Shown: piece after piece, positions 44,400-52,070 of the stretch
How the letters are laid out: every line of letters begins with the position of its first letter
Position numbering within the stretch: position 1 is the first letter of the stretch
NCBI RefSeq assembly: GCF_001423965.1
Contig: NZ_LMPV01000009.1
Coordinates: 124,001-188,000 of the forward strand
Origin: Exiguobacterium sp. Leaf196
GTDB lineage: Bacteria > Bacillota > Bacilli > Exiguobacteriales > Exiguobacteriaceae
Direction: 5' to 3'
Length of the DNA stretch: 64,000 nucleotides
Program-made: the position numbers and the translations under genes
The notes under the pieces: generated by a model
Told to the model about the DNA's origin: nothing
The model's input: the letters and a program-made list of their open reading frames with translations, nothing else
Database searches by the model: none

Positions 44400-46100
44400 T
44401 TAGCGCACACGGTACAGACGAGCTTCGAATGGACGAAGTTCCAGTTCTGTTCCTTCGTGGTGCATCGTCGGATAGTTGCCAAGCAACATATTATCCGAAT
44501 GCAAGATGATATCCGTATCGATTTCTGCTGTTTCGCCTTTTAAGTTCGTAACAATCAAGAACTGTTCGTCACCAAGCGTCCGTGTATAGGCATAGACTTT
44601 CGTATCTTCCGGTAAGATGAGATCATACGCACCATAAATCAATGTCTCTTCCATCTTACGGATTTGAATCATTCGTTTATAGAAGTTCAAAATCGAGTCT
44701 TCGTCTTGTTCTTGTGACGCGACATTGATGTCCGCGTAGTTCGGGTTAACACCGAACCATGGGGATTGATTCGAGAAGCCACCATTTTGCTCGTTCGTCC
44801 ATTGCATCGGTGTGCGTGAGTTATCGCGGGACGAGTTCCAGATGACTTCCATGATTTCCTCATGTGTCTTCCCGGAAGCGAGTTGCATCTCATACATGTT
44901 TTTCGTCGCGACGTCATCATAATCCGAAATATCCGGGAACTGAACGTTCGTCATCCCGATTTCCTGACCTTGATAGATGAACGGTGTGCCTTGCATGAAG
45001 AAATACATCATCGCAAGCGACTTCGCGCTCTCTTTCCAGTACTGTTCCTCGTCACCCCAAAGGGAGACCGAACGAACCTTATCGTGGTTTTCGAGGTACA
45101 ACGCATTCCAACCGGTCGCTTCAAGACCTTTTTGCCACTTCGTCAGCACTTGTTTCAGTTTGACGACGTCGACGCCTTTTTCCGCATCTGCGCGCCAGAG
45201 ATCCATGTGCTCGAACTGGAAGACCATGTTCATCTTGCCGTTCTCTTCTCCGACCCAAAGGTCTGCTTCTTCCGGCGAGACGCCGTTTGCTTCCCCAACA
45301 GTCATGATGTCGTATTTCGAGAATGTCTCATCCTTTAGCTCTTCAAGATACGCATGGATGCCTTCGACGTTCATATGCATGTCAAACGACGGCACATACG
45401 GCATACCAAGTGGGTTCGGGAGATCGCCGAACGACTGATCCTTGTTGATGTGACTGATCGCATCGATTCGGAAACCATCGATGCCTTTATCAAGCCACCA
45501 GTTGATCATTGTATAGACCGCTTGACGCATATCGCGGTTTTGCCAGTTCAAGTCTGGCTGACGACGGGAAAAGACGTGCAGGAAGTATTGCTCAGTCTTC
45601 TCGTCATATTCCCATGCTGATCCACCGAAGATACTTTCCCAGTTGTTCGGTTCTCCTCCATTGATCGCATCTTTCCAAATGTACCAATCGCGTTTCTCGT
45701 TGTCTTTTGACGAACGCGATTCAAGGAACCATGGATGTTCATCAGATGTGTGGTTGACGACGAGATCAAGTAACACTTTGATGTCTCGTTTATGCGCTTC
45801 TTCCATTAAGAGATCGAAGTCTGCCATTGTTCCGAACTCATCCATAATGTCTTCATAGTCACTGATATCATATCCGTTATCATCGTTCGGTGACTTGAAC
45901 ATCGGACAAATCCACAAAACGTCGACGCCAAGATCCTTCAAGTAATCCAGTTTTGCGATGATACCCGGAATATCGCCGATTCCATCGTTATTTGCGTCAT
46001 AAAAGCTGCGTGGATAGATTTGGTATGCTACTGCTTCTTTCCACCAAGCTCGTGTAATTGTTTGTTGGGCCGTCTCAGGGCGCGGTATCATTTGTGTCAT
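44400..46100 (-). CDS. malL: GH13 alpha-glucosidase (oligo-1,6-glucosidase type)
   Basis: 566 residues, full length for MalL/oligo-1,6-glucosidase. GH13 blocks: AVAYQIYPRSFYDANNDGIGD, LDLVVNHTSDEH, nucleophile Asp in GIDGFRIDAI, acid Glu in MTVGEANG, and LENHDK with the third Asp. The calcium-like DANNDGIGD loop is present. It splits isomaltose and short alpha-glucosides in the cytosol. AGAGGA lies about 10 bases before the ATG. A clear sigma-A promoter and a LacI-type operator are upstream; no sugar transporter or regulator is in the window. Confidence 0.9.
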   Translation of the reverse strand: MTQMIPRPETAQQTITRAWWKEAVAYQIYPRSFYDANNDGIGDIPGIIAKLDYLKDLGVDVLWICPMFKSPNDDNGYDISDYEDIMDEFGTMADFDLLMEEAHKRDIKVLLDLVVNHTSDEHPWFLESRSSKDNEKRDWYIWKDAINGGEPNNWESIFGGSAWEYDEKTEQYFLHVFSRRQPDLNWQNRDMRQAVYTMINWWLDKGIDGFRIDAISHINKDQSFGDLPNPLGMPYVPSFDMHMNVEGIHAYLEELKDETFSKYDIMTVGEANGVSPEEADLWVGEENGKMNMVFQFEHMDLWRADAEKGVDVVKLKQVLTKWQKGLEATGWNALYLENHDKVRSVSLWGDEEQYWKESAKSLAMMYFFMQGTPFIYQGQEIGMTNVQFPDISDYDDVATKNMYEMQLASGKTHEEIMEVIWNSSRDNSRTPMQWTNEQNGGFSNQSPWFGVNPNYADINVASQEQDEDSILNFYKRMIQIRKMEETLIYGAYDLILPEDTKVYAYTRTLGDEQFLIVTNLKGETAEIDTDIILHSDNMLLGNYPTMHHEGTELELRPFEARLYRVR

Positions 46101-46169
46101 GTGTTAGAAATCCTCTCGTAGGTGAGTCATTAGTAGGAGTTAGGTATATTTGTTCGTCCTTCATTTTGT

Positions 46170-46191
46170 TTTGCGCAACCGATTGCGCAAA
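46170..46191 (-). promoter_or_regulatory. LacI-family operator of malL
   Basis: Perfect 9-bp arms TTTGCGCAA and TTGCGCAAA around CCGA, the central-CG palindrome typical of LacI/MalR repressors. It sits at the expected transcription start of malL. Confidence 0.8.
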
Positions 46192-46203
46192 CCCTTTACT
46201 TTT

Positions 46204-46231
46204 ATCTTATCAAATCCACTTTTAAAGTCAA
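46204..46231 (-). promoter_or_regulatory. Sigma-A promoter of malL
   Basis: Minus strand: TTGACT (46231-46226), 16-base spacer, TAAGAT (46209-46204), ending 12 bases before the operator. Confidence 0.75.
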
Positions 46232-46449
46232 TGTCTCGAGGATGATTTCACCATTTCACATCAATGGGGATCACTCTTCGTTTACATCGAATATTTCAGT
46301 TGAATTTACATTACATTTACTGAATCATCCTACACTGTTTATCGGTCAATTTCTACCTTTTTGCATAACCTTTCCTTTCCAAAATGAATCTTTTTTTATT
46401 CGTTCGGGTATACCCTAACCAATGCACGTAAAAAAGGGGGATTTTCAAG

Positions 46450-47886
46450 ATGAAGGGACAATTCTTTATTGGTGGACAATGGCTGGATCACGGACGAGAA
46501 CGGACAGATGTCACGAATCCAGCAACCGGAGAAGTCGTCGGTAGCGTACCAAACGGAACAAAATCAGACGTCAATGATGCTGTCGAAGCAGCACGGAAGG
46601 CTTTTCCAGAATGGTCGAAGCGGACAGTATATGAACGCGCTGAACTCTTGGAAAAACTCTATGCCAAAATGATCGAGAAAAAAGATGAACTCGCCCGGTT
46701 AATGACGCTTGAGATGGGGAAACCGCTGGCTGAATCAGAAGGTGAAGTCCAGTATGCGGCAAACTTCGTCAAATGGTTCGCAGAGGAAGGAAAACGGGCA
46801 TACGGACGTGTCATACCGACACACGATGCTTCTAAAAGACTTCAAGTCATCAAACAACCGGTTGGTGTCGTCGCCGCGATCACACCATGGAATTTCCCAG
46901 CAGCCATGATTACCCGAAAATTGGCTCCGGCTCTCGTTGCCGGATGTACGTTCGTCATCAAACCACCCACCGCGACTCCATTAACAGCACTTCGTTTACT
47001 TGAACTTTGTCAGGAAGTCGGGATTCCAGAAGGCGTCGTCAATGCCGTTACAGGTAGCGGGAAAGCACTCGGTGAATCACTCGCGACACATCCGCATGTC
47101 GATAAGATCACCTTCACTGGTTCGACCGAAGTCGGACGGACACTGATGGCTCAAGGAGCAGAGACGATCAAAGCGATGTCGCTTGAACTCGGCGGACATG
47201 CACCGATTCTCGTCTTTGATGATTGCGATCTCGATTTAGCTGTTGCGGAGACGATCAAGTCGAAATTCCGAAACGGCGGACAGACGTGTGTCTGCGGAAA
47301 CCGGATCTATGTATCTGATTCGATTTATGACGCGTTCGTTGAAAAACTCGGGCAGGAGACGGCAAAATTGAAAACCGGGAACGGTCTGGATGCCGAAACC
47401 AAGATCGGTCCAATGATTAATAAAGCGGGTTACGATAAAGTTAAAAAACATGTCGATGACGCTACTTCAGCCGGTGCTCGTGTCGTCACGGGTGGAACAG
47501 GAACAACGGACGAGGAGAACGATGTCTATTATTATGAAGCAACCGTGCTCGCTGACGTAAAACCCGGCATGTTGATCATGAACGAGGAGACGTTCGGACC
47601 TGTCGCTCCCGTCCAGCGTGTCAGTTCTGATGAAGAAGCGGTTCGTTACGCCAACCAGACACCATTCGGTCTCGCTTCATACGTCTTTACGAAGGATTAC
47701 GCGCGTGCCATTCGTGCAATCGAAGGGCTTGATTATGGAATCGTCGGCTGGAATGATGGGGTTCCTTCTGCTGCACAAGCACCATTTGGTGGAATGAAAC
47801 AATCCGGTCTTGGACGCGAAGGCGGTAGTGAAGGACTCGAAGCGTATCTCGAGACAAAATACATCTCAATCGGTGGACTAGCATGA
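46450..47886 (+). CDS. gabD: NAD(P)-dependent succinate-semialdehyde dehydrogenase
   Basis: 478 residues, full-length aldehyde dehydrogenase. Substrate/cofactor blocks: ITPWNFPAAMITRKLAPAL, FTGSTEVGRTLM, catalytic Glu in LELGGHAPILVF, catalytic Cys in GGQTCVCGNRIYV, and FGGMKQSGLGREGG. The overall pattern (KPPTATPLTALRLLELC, NRIYV) is that of GabD-type SSADH rather than betaine aldehyde dehydrogenase. It oxidises succinate semialdehyde to succinate. The stop overlaps the start of the ThDP-enzyme gene by four bases, so the two products likely work in sequence. Confidence 0.85.
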   Translation: MKGQFFIGGQWLDHGRERTDVTNPATGEVVGSVPNGTKSDVNDAVEAARKAFPEWSKRTVYERAELLEKLYAKMIEKKDELARLMTLEMGKPLAESEGEVQYAANFVKWFAEEGKRAYGRVIPTHDASKRLQVIKQPVGVVAAITPWNFPAAMITRKLAPALVAGCTFVIKPPTATPLTALRLLELCQEVGIPEGVVNAVTGSGKALGESLATHPHVDKITFTGSTEVGRTLMAQGAETIKAMSLELGGHAPILVFDDCDLDLAVAETIKSKFRNGGQTCVCGNRIYVSDSIYDAFVEKLGQETAKLKTGNGLDAETKIGPMINKAGYDKVKKHVDDATSAGARVVTGGTGTTDEENDVYYYEATVLADVKPGMLIMNEETFGPVAPVQRVSSDEEAVRYANQTPFGLASYVFTKDYARAIRAIEGLDYGIVGWNDGVPSAAQAPFGGMKQSGLGREGGSEGLEAYLETKYISIGGLA

Positions 47887-49511
47887 ACGCGGCGGACTGG
47901 TTCGTCCAATGTTTAGAGGCAGAGGGAGTCACGCATATCTTCGGTGTTCCCGGTGAAGAGAACATCACATTGCTCGAATCACTTAGTCGTTCGTCGATCA
48001 CGTTCATCACGACGCGTCACGAAACGAACGCTGCGTTCATGGCAGCGATGTTCGGTCGCCTGAGTGGACGACCGGGTGTCTGCTTATCGACGCTTGGTCC
48101 TGGTGCGACTAACATGATGACGGGAATTGCGAGTGCAACGATGGACCATTCTCCTGTCGTTGCCATCACAGGACAAGGAGCACTATCACGGCAACATAAA
48201 GCGTCGCATCAAATGTTTGATCTCGTTGATCTATATCGTCCGGTCACGAAGTCAAGTACGTCCGTTCTGACACCAGAAGTGATTCCGGAAATCGTCCGTC
48301 GTGCCTTTGCGACGGCACAGAGCGAAAAGCCGGGAGCGACGCATATCTCTTTCCCAGAAGACGTTGCAAAACAAGAACGAGATCAACCTGTGACTCCTGT
48401 CAAAAACGACAGTGCTCCGACATATCTTCATCCGTTGACGATTGATGATCCGGACGTTTTACGATTGATCGAGCGATCGCAACGTCCTGTCATCATTGCC
48501 GGTTTCGGGATTCACCGTCAACACGCACTTGAGGCGTTTCGGGCATTCGTCGAACAGCTGGATGCTCCGGTCGTCGAGACAATGATGGGAAAAGGCTCCA
48601 TCTCCTCACAACATCCGCTTGCCGCGCATACGATCGGTTTGCCGGATGTTGATTACAACCAACGAATTCTTGATGCGAGTGATTTAATCATTACGATTGG
48701 TTATGACATCACGGAACTGCCCCCGGAAAAATGGAATCCGAAAAAGACGCCGGTCGTTCATCTGGATACGAACCCTCACGAAATCGATGCCTACTATCCA
48801 GTCGTTGCAAATCTAGTCGGCAATCTTTCAGATGTATTGACCGTTTTGACACCACTGCTTCCAAAGCGTTCCTGGAACGGTTGGCAACAGAATCGCGATA
48901 AGTTGCGCCAAGAGATTCAAGAAACATATTCCCTCGCGCTCCCTTTACATCCTCAAAGCATCGTTCGTGAGCTCGAACGGACGGTTGGTGAAGCCGGAAT
49001 GGTTTTCTCGGATGTCGGAGCACATAAAGTCTGGCTCGCTCGCCATTATCAAACGACACATCCAGATCAATTGTTCATTTCGAATGGGTTTGCTTCAATG
49101 GGCTATGGTTTATCGAGTGCACTCGCAGCCAAACTTCTCTACCCCGACCGACGTATCGTCTGCGCTGCTGGAGACGGAGCTTTTCTTATGAACGGTCAGG
49201 ACCTCGAGACCGCCGTTCGTTTGAAGCTGCCACTCGTCGTATTAATTTGGCGAGACGGGACATATGGTCTCATCGAATGGAAACAACAACAAGCATATGG
49301 AAAATCATCGTACATCACCTTTGATAATCCGGATCTCGTTCAACTGGCTCATGCTTTCGGTGCGCTTGGACTTCGCGTCGGTGAACACGGTTCGCTTGCC
49401 CATTGTCTTGATCAAGCTTTCGCGAGCGATGGACCCGTATTGATTGACTGTCCGGTCGATTACCGGGAAAATCTAAAGTTAAGTGAACGTCTCCGGACGT
49501 ATGGAGGGTGA
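47883..49511 (+). CDS. ThDP-dependent decarboxylase, acetolactate-synthase-like (candidate 2-oxoglutarate decarboxylase)
   Basis: 542 residues with the three ThDP-enzyme domains. The N-terminus VTHIFGVPGEENITLLESL, with the ThDP Glu in TTRHETNAAFMA, differs from AlsS/IlvB (FGIPGAKID). The cofactor motif is GDGAFLMNGQDLETAVRLKLP...DGTYG. No FAD-site signature of IlvB was noted. It could be AlsS-like, but the PGEEN motif and coupling to SSADH match the cyanobacterial 2-oxoglutarate decarboxylase that was first annotated as acetolactate synthase. Together they would turn 2-oxoglutarate to succinate without CoA. Family certain, substrate inferred. Confidence 0.75.
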   Translation: MNAADWFVQCLEAEGVTHIFGVPGEENITLLESLSRSSITFITTRHETNAAFMAAMFGRLSGRPGVCLSTLGPGATNMMTGIASATMDHSPVVAITGQGALSRQHKASHQMFDLVDLYRPVTKSSTSVLTPEVIPEIVRRAFATAQSEKPGATHISFPEDVAKQERDQPVTPVKNDSAPTYLHPLTIDDPDVLRLIERSQRPVIIAGFGIHRQHALEAFRAFVEQLDAPVVETMMGKGSISSQHPLAAHTIGLPDVDYNQRILDASDLIITIGYDITELPPEKWNPKKTPVVHLDTNPHEIDAYYPVVANLVGNLSDVLTVLTPLLPKRSWNGWQQNRDKLRQEIQETYSLALPLHPQSIVRELERTVGEAGMVFSDVGAHKVWLARHYQTTHPDQLFISNGFASMGYGLSSALAAKLLYPDRRIVCAAGDGAFLMNGQDLETAVRLKLPLVVLIWRDGTYGLIEWKQQQAYGKSSYITFDNPDLVQLAHAFGALGLRVGEHGSLAHCLDQAFASDGPVLIDCPVDYRENLKLSERLRTYGG

Positions 49512-49517
49512 TATATT

Positions 49518-49844
49518 ATGACACAACCACGTAAACTGCAGTCTATTTCTGATTTTGATCAATTTGCGTCCGAGCATAGCGCGTTCGTGATTTGCAAACA
49601 CAGTACGACGTGTCCGATCAGTGCCGCAGGATTCTCAGAGTATACGAAGTTCGCGGATGAAACATATGTTCCGACAGCATATCTCTTCGTCCAAGAAGCT
49701 CGGACCTTATCGAATCACATTGCTGAACACTATAATGTCCGACATGAGTCGCCACAAGTTCTTTTCATTCAGGACGGCAAATCTGTCTGGACAGCATCTC
49801 ACTACGACATTACAAAGGATGCACTCGAAACGAACGTTCAGTAA
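49518..49844 (+). CDS. ytxJ: Bacillithiol-system redox-active protein YtxJ
   Basis: 108 residues, thioredoxin-like. The single active Cys is in KHSTTCPISAAGFSEY, and the cis-Pro loop reads HESPQVLFI; both define YtxJ (a monothiol bacilliredoxin-like protein). It would reduce S-bacillithiolated proteins. GGAGG of its ribosome site lies in the end of the decarboxylase gene, six bases between, so it is the third gene of the gabD operon. A link to redox control of the dehydrogenase Cys is possible. Confidence 0.9.
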   Translation: MTQPRKLQSISDFDQFASEHSAFVICKHSTTCPISAAGFSEYTKFADETYVPTAYLFVQEARTLSNHIAEHYNVRHESPQVLFIQDGKSVWTASHYDITKDALETNVQ

Positions 49845-49887
49845 CGCTAACTATGAAACAAGCTTATGGCTGTTTCAAACTGAAGAC

Positions 49888-49928
49888 AAAGCGCAATTTT
49901 CCTCTAACGAGAAGGATTGCGCTTTTTT
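49888..49928 (+). terminator. Terminator of the gabD operon
   Basis: AAAGCGCAAT / ATTGCGCTTT stem, further inner pairs TCCTCT/GAAGGA-like, then TTTTTT. Confidence 0.85.
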
Positions 49929-49956
49929 ATTTCCTACGAATCATTTTCTTCATTTA

Positions 49957-49970
49957 GAAAAACGCTTTCA
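49957..49970 (+). promoter_or_regulatory. Possible catabolite response element before the MFS gene
   Basis: GAAAAACGCTTTCA matches 12 of 14 positions of the strong cre TGAAAACGCTTTCA. It is 130 bases before the gene. Confidence 0.3.
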
Positions 49971-50103
49971 AAACTACATAAAAAATAAAATTATCTTTCT
50001 TAGCTATTATTATTTGTAATTCGAACTAAATCGGATTAAGATAAACTACAGATAGAACGACCGTATATAAATCTGTACCGTTAGTTTAGTTAGGAGGATA
50101 TTC

Positions 50104-51639
50104 ATGCAACAAAGTGCAACTCACACAGCTCGCGCTCCTTACGGCATCCTCGCCGTTTTGATGATCGGGGCATTCATCGCTTTCTTAAATAATACCTTGC
50201 TCAACATCGCCCTTCCTTCGATCATGAAGGATCTAGCGATCGAACCAGCTACTGCTCAATGGCTGTCGACTGGTTTCATGCTCGTCAATGGTGTCTTGAT
50301 TCCGACATCTGCTTTCTTGATTCAAAAGTATTCGGTTCGTCGCTTGTTCTTACTCGCGATGACCCTCTTCTCGACCGGAACGATTCTTGCCGGATTCGCA
50401 GACGTCTTCCCTGTGCTACTCGCAGGACGGATGATTCAAGCGTCGGGTTCTGCCATCATGATGCCGCTACTGATGAACGTCATGCTCGTCAGTTTCCCGA
50501 TTGAAAAACGCGGGACTGCGATGGGATTCTTCGGATTAATCATGATGGGTGCCCCAGCGATCGGACCGACGTTGTCTGGTTGGATCATCGAGCACTACGA
50601 TTGGCGGATGTTATTCCACTTCATCACACCAATCGCCTTAATCGTTCTCGTCGCTGGTTTCTTCTTACTTCGTGACGTCAAGGAACGGTCTGCCACTCGG
50701 ATCGATCTCGCTTCCGTGGCACTTTCGTCACTTGGTTTCGGTGGCTTACTGTATGGATTCAGCTCAGCTGGCTCTAAAGGTTGGGACAGCTTCCACGTCT
50801 ACGGTGCGCTGATCGTCGGAGTCATCGCACTCGTGACATTCATTTACCGTCAGCTCCATATGGAACGTCCGATGCTCAACTTCAAGATTTATCGTTACCC
50901 GATGTTCGCCTTGTCTTCTGCCATCTCGATGGTCGTCACGATGGCGATGTTCTCGGGCATGTTATTGCTTCCGATCTATGTCCAGACGATTCGCGGTATC
51001 TCACCACTTGATGCGGGTCTCATGCTGTTACCGGGTGCCATCTTGATGGCCGTCATGTCACCGATCAACGGGAAGCTGTTTGATAAGATTGGTGGTCGTC
51101 CTCTTGCATTGACTGGTTTGTTCATCACAGTCGTCACGAGTTATTACTTCAGTCAACTTGAGATGGATACGACGTATACCCATCTGATCATCCTGTATTC
51201 GTTACGGATGTTCGGGATGTCAATGGTCATGATGCCGGTCTCAACGAACGGTTTGAATCAGTTACCAACACGCTATTATCCACACGGCACAGCGATGAAC
51301 AATACGTTGCAACAAGTATCTGGTGCAATCGGAACGGCGTTGCTTGTTACGATCATGTCAACGCATGCGAAGACCCGTGGCACAGAGCTCGCGGCCGAAG
51401 CGGCGAAGAACATGACAAGTCAACCGACAGCTGAAGCAGCTGCTGCTTTAAAACAGCAGATTACGATGCAAGCGACGCTTGACGGAATCAACTATGCGTT
51501 CTTCATCTCGACGTTCATTGCTGGTCTAGCATTCGTCCTCGCCTTCTTCATTAAACGGGCGACACAAGCTGAAGACATCATTAGCGATCAACGCTCATTG
51601 AACGAAACGATCGTCAAACCGCAAGTCTCCAATCAATAA
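50104..51639 (+). CDS. DHA2-type MFS drug exporter (EmrB/QacA family)
   Basis: 511 residues with 14 predicted helices. It has the motif-C-like GLIMMGAPAIGPTLSGWI and the N-terminal FLNNTLLNIALPSIMKDL, with acidic Asp/Glu positions of the drug/H+ antiporter 2 group; QWLSTGFMLVNGVLIPTSAF is typical. It expels lipophilic compounds using the proton gradient; the substrate is unknown. TAGGAGGATATTC precedes the ATG. Monocistronic between terminators, no TetR or MarR gene next to it. Confidence 0.9.
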   Translation: MQQSATHTARAPYGILAVLMIGAFIAFLNNTLLNIALPSIMKDLAIEPATAQWLSTGFMLVNGVLIPTSAFLIQKYSVRRLFLLAMTLFSTGTILAGFADVFPVLLAGRMIQASGSAIMMPLLMNVMLVSFPIEKRGTAMGFFGLIMMGAPAIGPTLSGWIIEHYDWRMLFHFITPIALIVLVAGFFLLRDVKERSATRIDLASVALSSLGFGGLLYGFSSAGSKGWDSFHVYGALIVGVIALVTFIYRQLHMERPMLNFKIYRYPMFALSSAISMVVTMAMFSGMLLLPIYVQTIRGISPLDAGLMLLPGAILMAVMSPINGKLFDKIGGRPLALTGLFITVVTSYYFSQLEMDTTYTHLIILYSLRMFGMSMVMMPVSTNGLNQLPTRYYPHGTAMNNTLQQVSGAIGTALLVTIMSTHAKTRGTELAAEAAKNMTSQPTAEAAAALKQQITMQATLDGINYAFFISTFIAGLAFVLAFFIKRATQAEDIISDQRSLNETIVKPQVSNQ

Positions 51640-51643
51640 GTGC

Positions 51644-51678
51644 AAAAGCAGTCGCCTCTCGCGACTGCTTTTTTTTTA
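51644..51678 (+). terminator. Terminator of the MFS gene
   Basis: AAAGCAGTCG / CGACTGCTTT stem then nine T. Confidence 0.95.
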
Positions 51679-51690
51679 TTGTTTGAGCTA

Positions 51691-51717
51691 TATACTGGTA
51701 CCCCCCATACCTATATG
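51691..51717 (+). promoter_or_regulatory. Probable CsoR operator
   Basis: TATACTGGTACCCCCCATAC continues into CTATA: a GC run flanked by TATA-type pseudo-arms, like the copZA operator bound by CsoR. It lies 45 bases before csoR in the promoter region. Confidence 0.55.
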
Positions 51718-51760
51718 TTAGAGTAAAGATAACAAAAAGATTACTAAAGGAGGCACGACT

Positions 51761-52057
51761 ATGGCACACGATCACCCTGTCGTCCCACGAACACATGAAG
51801 AACAAGATGCCTTGATGAAACGATTAAAGCGTATCGAAGGACAAGTCCGCGGGATTGCCAACATGGTTTCTGAAGACCGGTATTGTATCGACATTTTGAC
51901 GCAAACCGCATCGATTCAAGCAGCACTTCGACAGGTCGAACTACAAATCATCGAACGCCACGTCAAAATGTGCATGCATGAGGTCGCGACTCGTCAAGAC
52001 AGTACGGACGCTTACGTCGATGAGTTGATGGCAGTCATTGCCCGTCTGAAAAAGTAA
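51761..52057 (+). CDS. csoR: Copper-sensing repressor CsoR
   Basis: 98 residues, all-helical DUF156 family. The Cu(I) ligands C42, H67 and C71 (RYCIDILTQ, ERHVKMCMHE) are all present, and RLKRIEGQVRGI is the DNA-binding helix. An N-terminal His (AHDHPVVP) may add a ligand. It represses csoR-copA-copZ and lets go when copper binds. AAAGGAGG is 8 bases before the ATG. First gene of the copper efflux operon. Confidence 0.95.
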   Translation: MAHDHPVVPRTHEEQDALMKRLKRIEGQVRGIANMVSEDRYCIDILTQTASIQAALRQVELQIIERHVKMCMHEVATRQDSTDAYVDELMAVIARLKK

Positions 52058-52070
52058 GGAGGGTTTTCTG

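Larger units (their letters stand above)
46101..46449. other. 349-base divergent control region
   Basis: No coding sequence. It holds the malL operator and promoter (46170-46231), then AT-rich DNA, and before gabD a 10-base palindrome GGGTATACCC (46406-46415) and the gabD ribosome site AAGGGGG. Confidence 0.7.

Noticed and set aside
46406-46415. GGGTATACCC before gabD as a sigma-B -10
   Set aside because: No GTTT-type -35 lies 12-15 bases upstream; it may be a plain palindrome.
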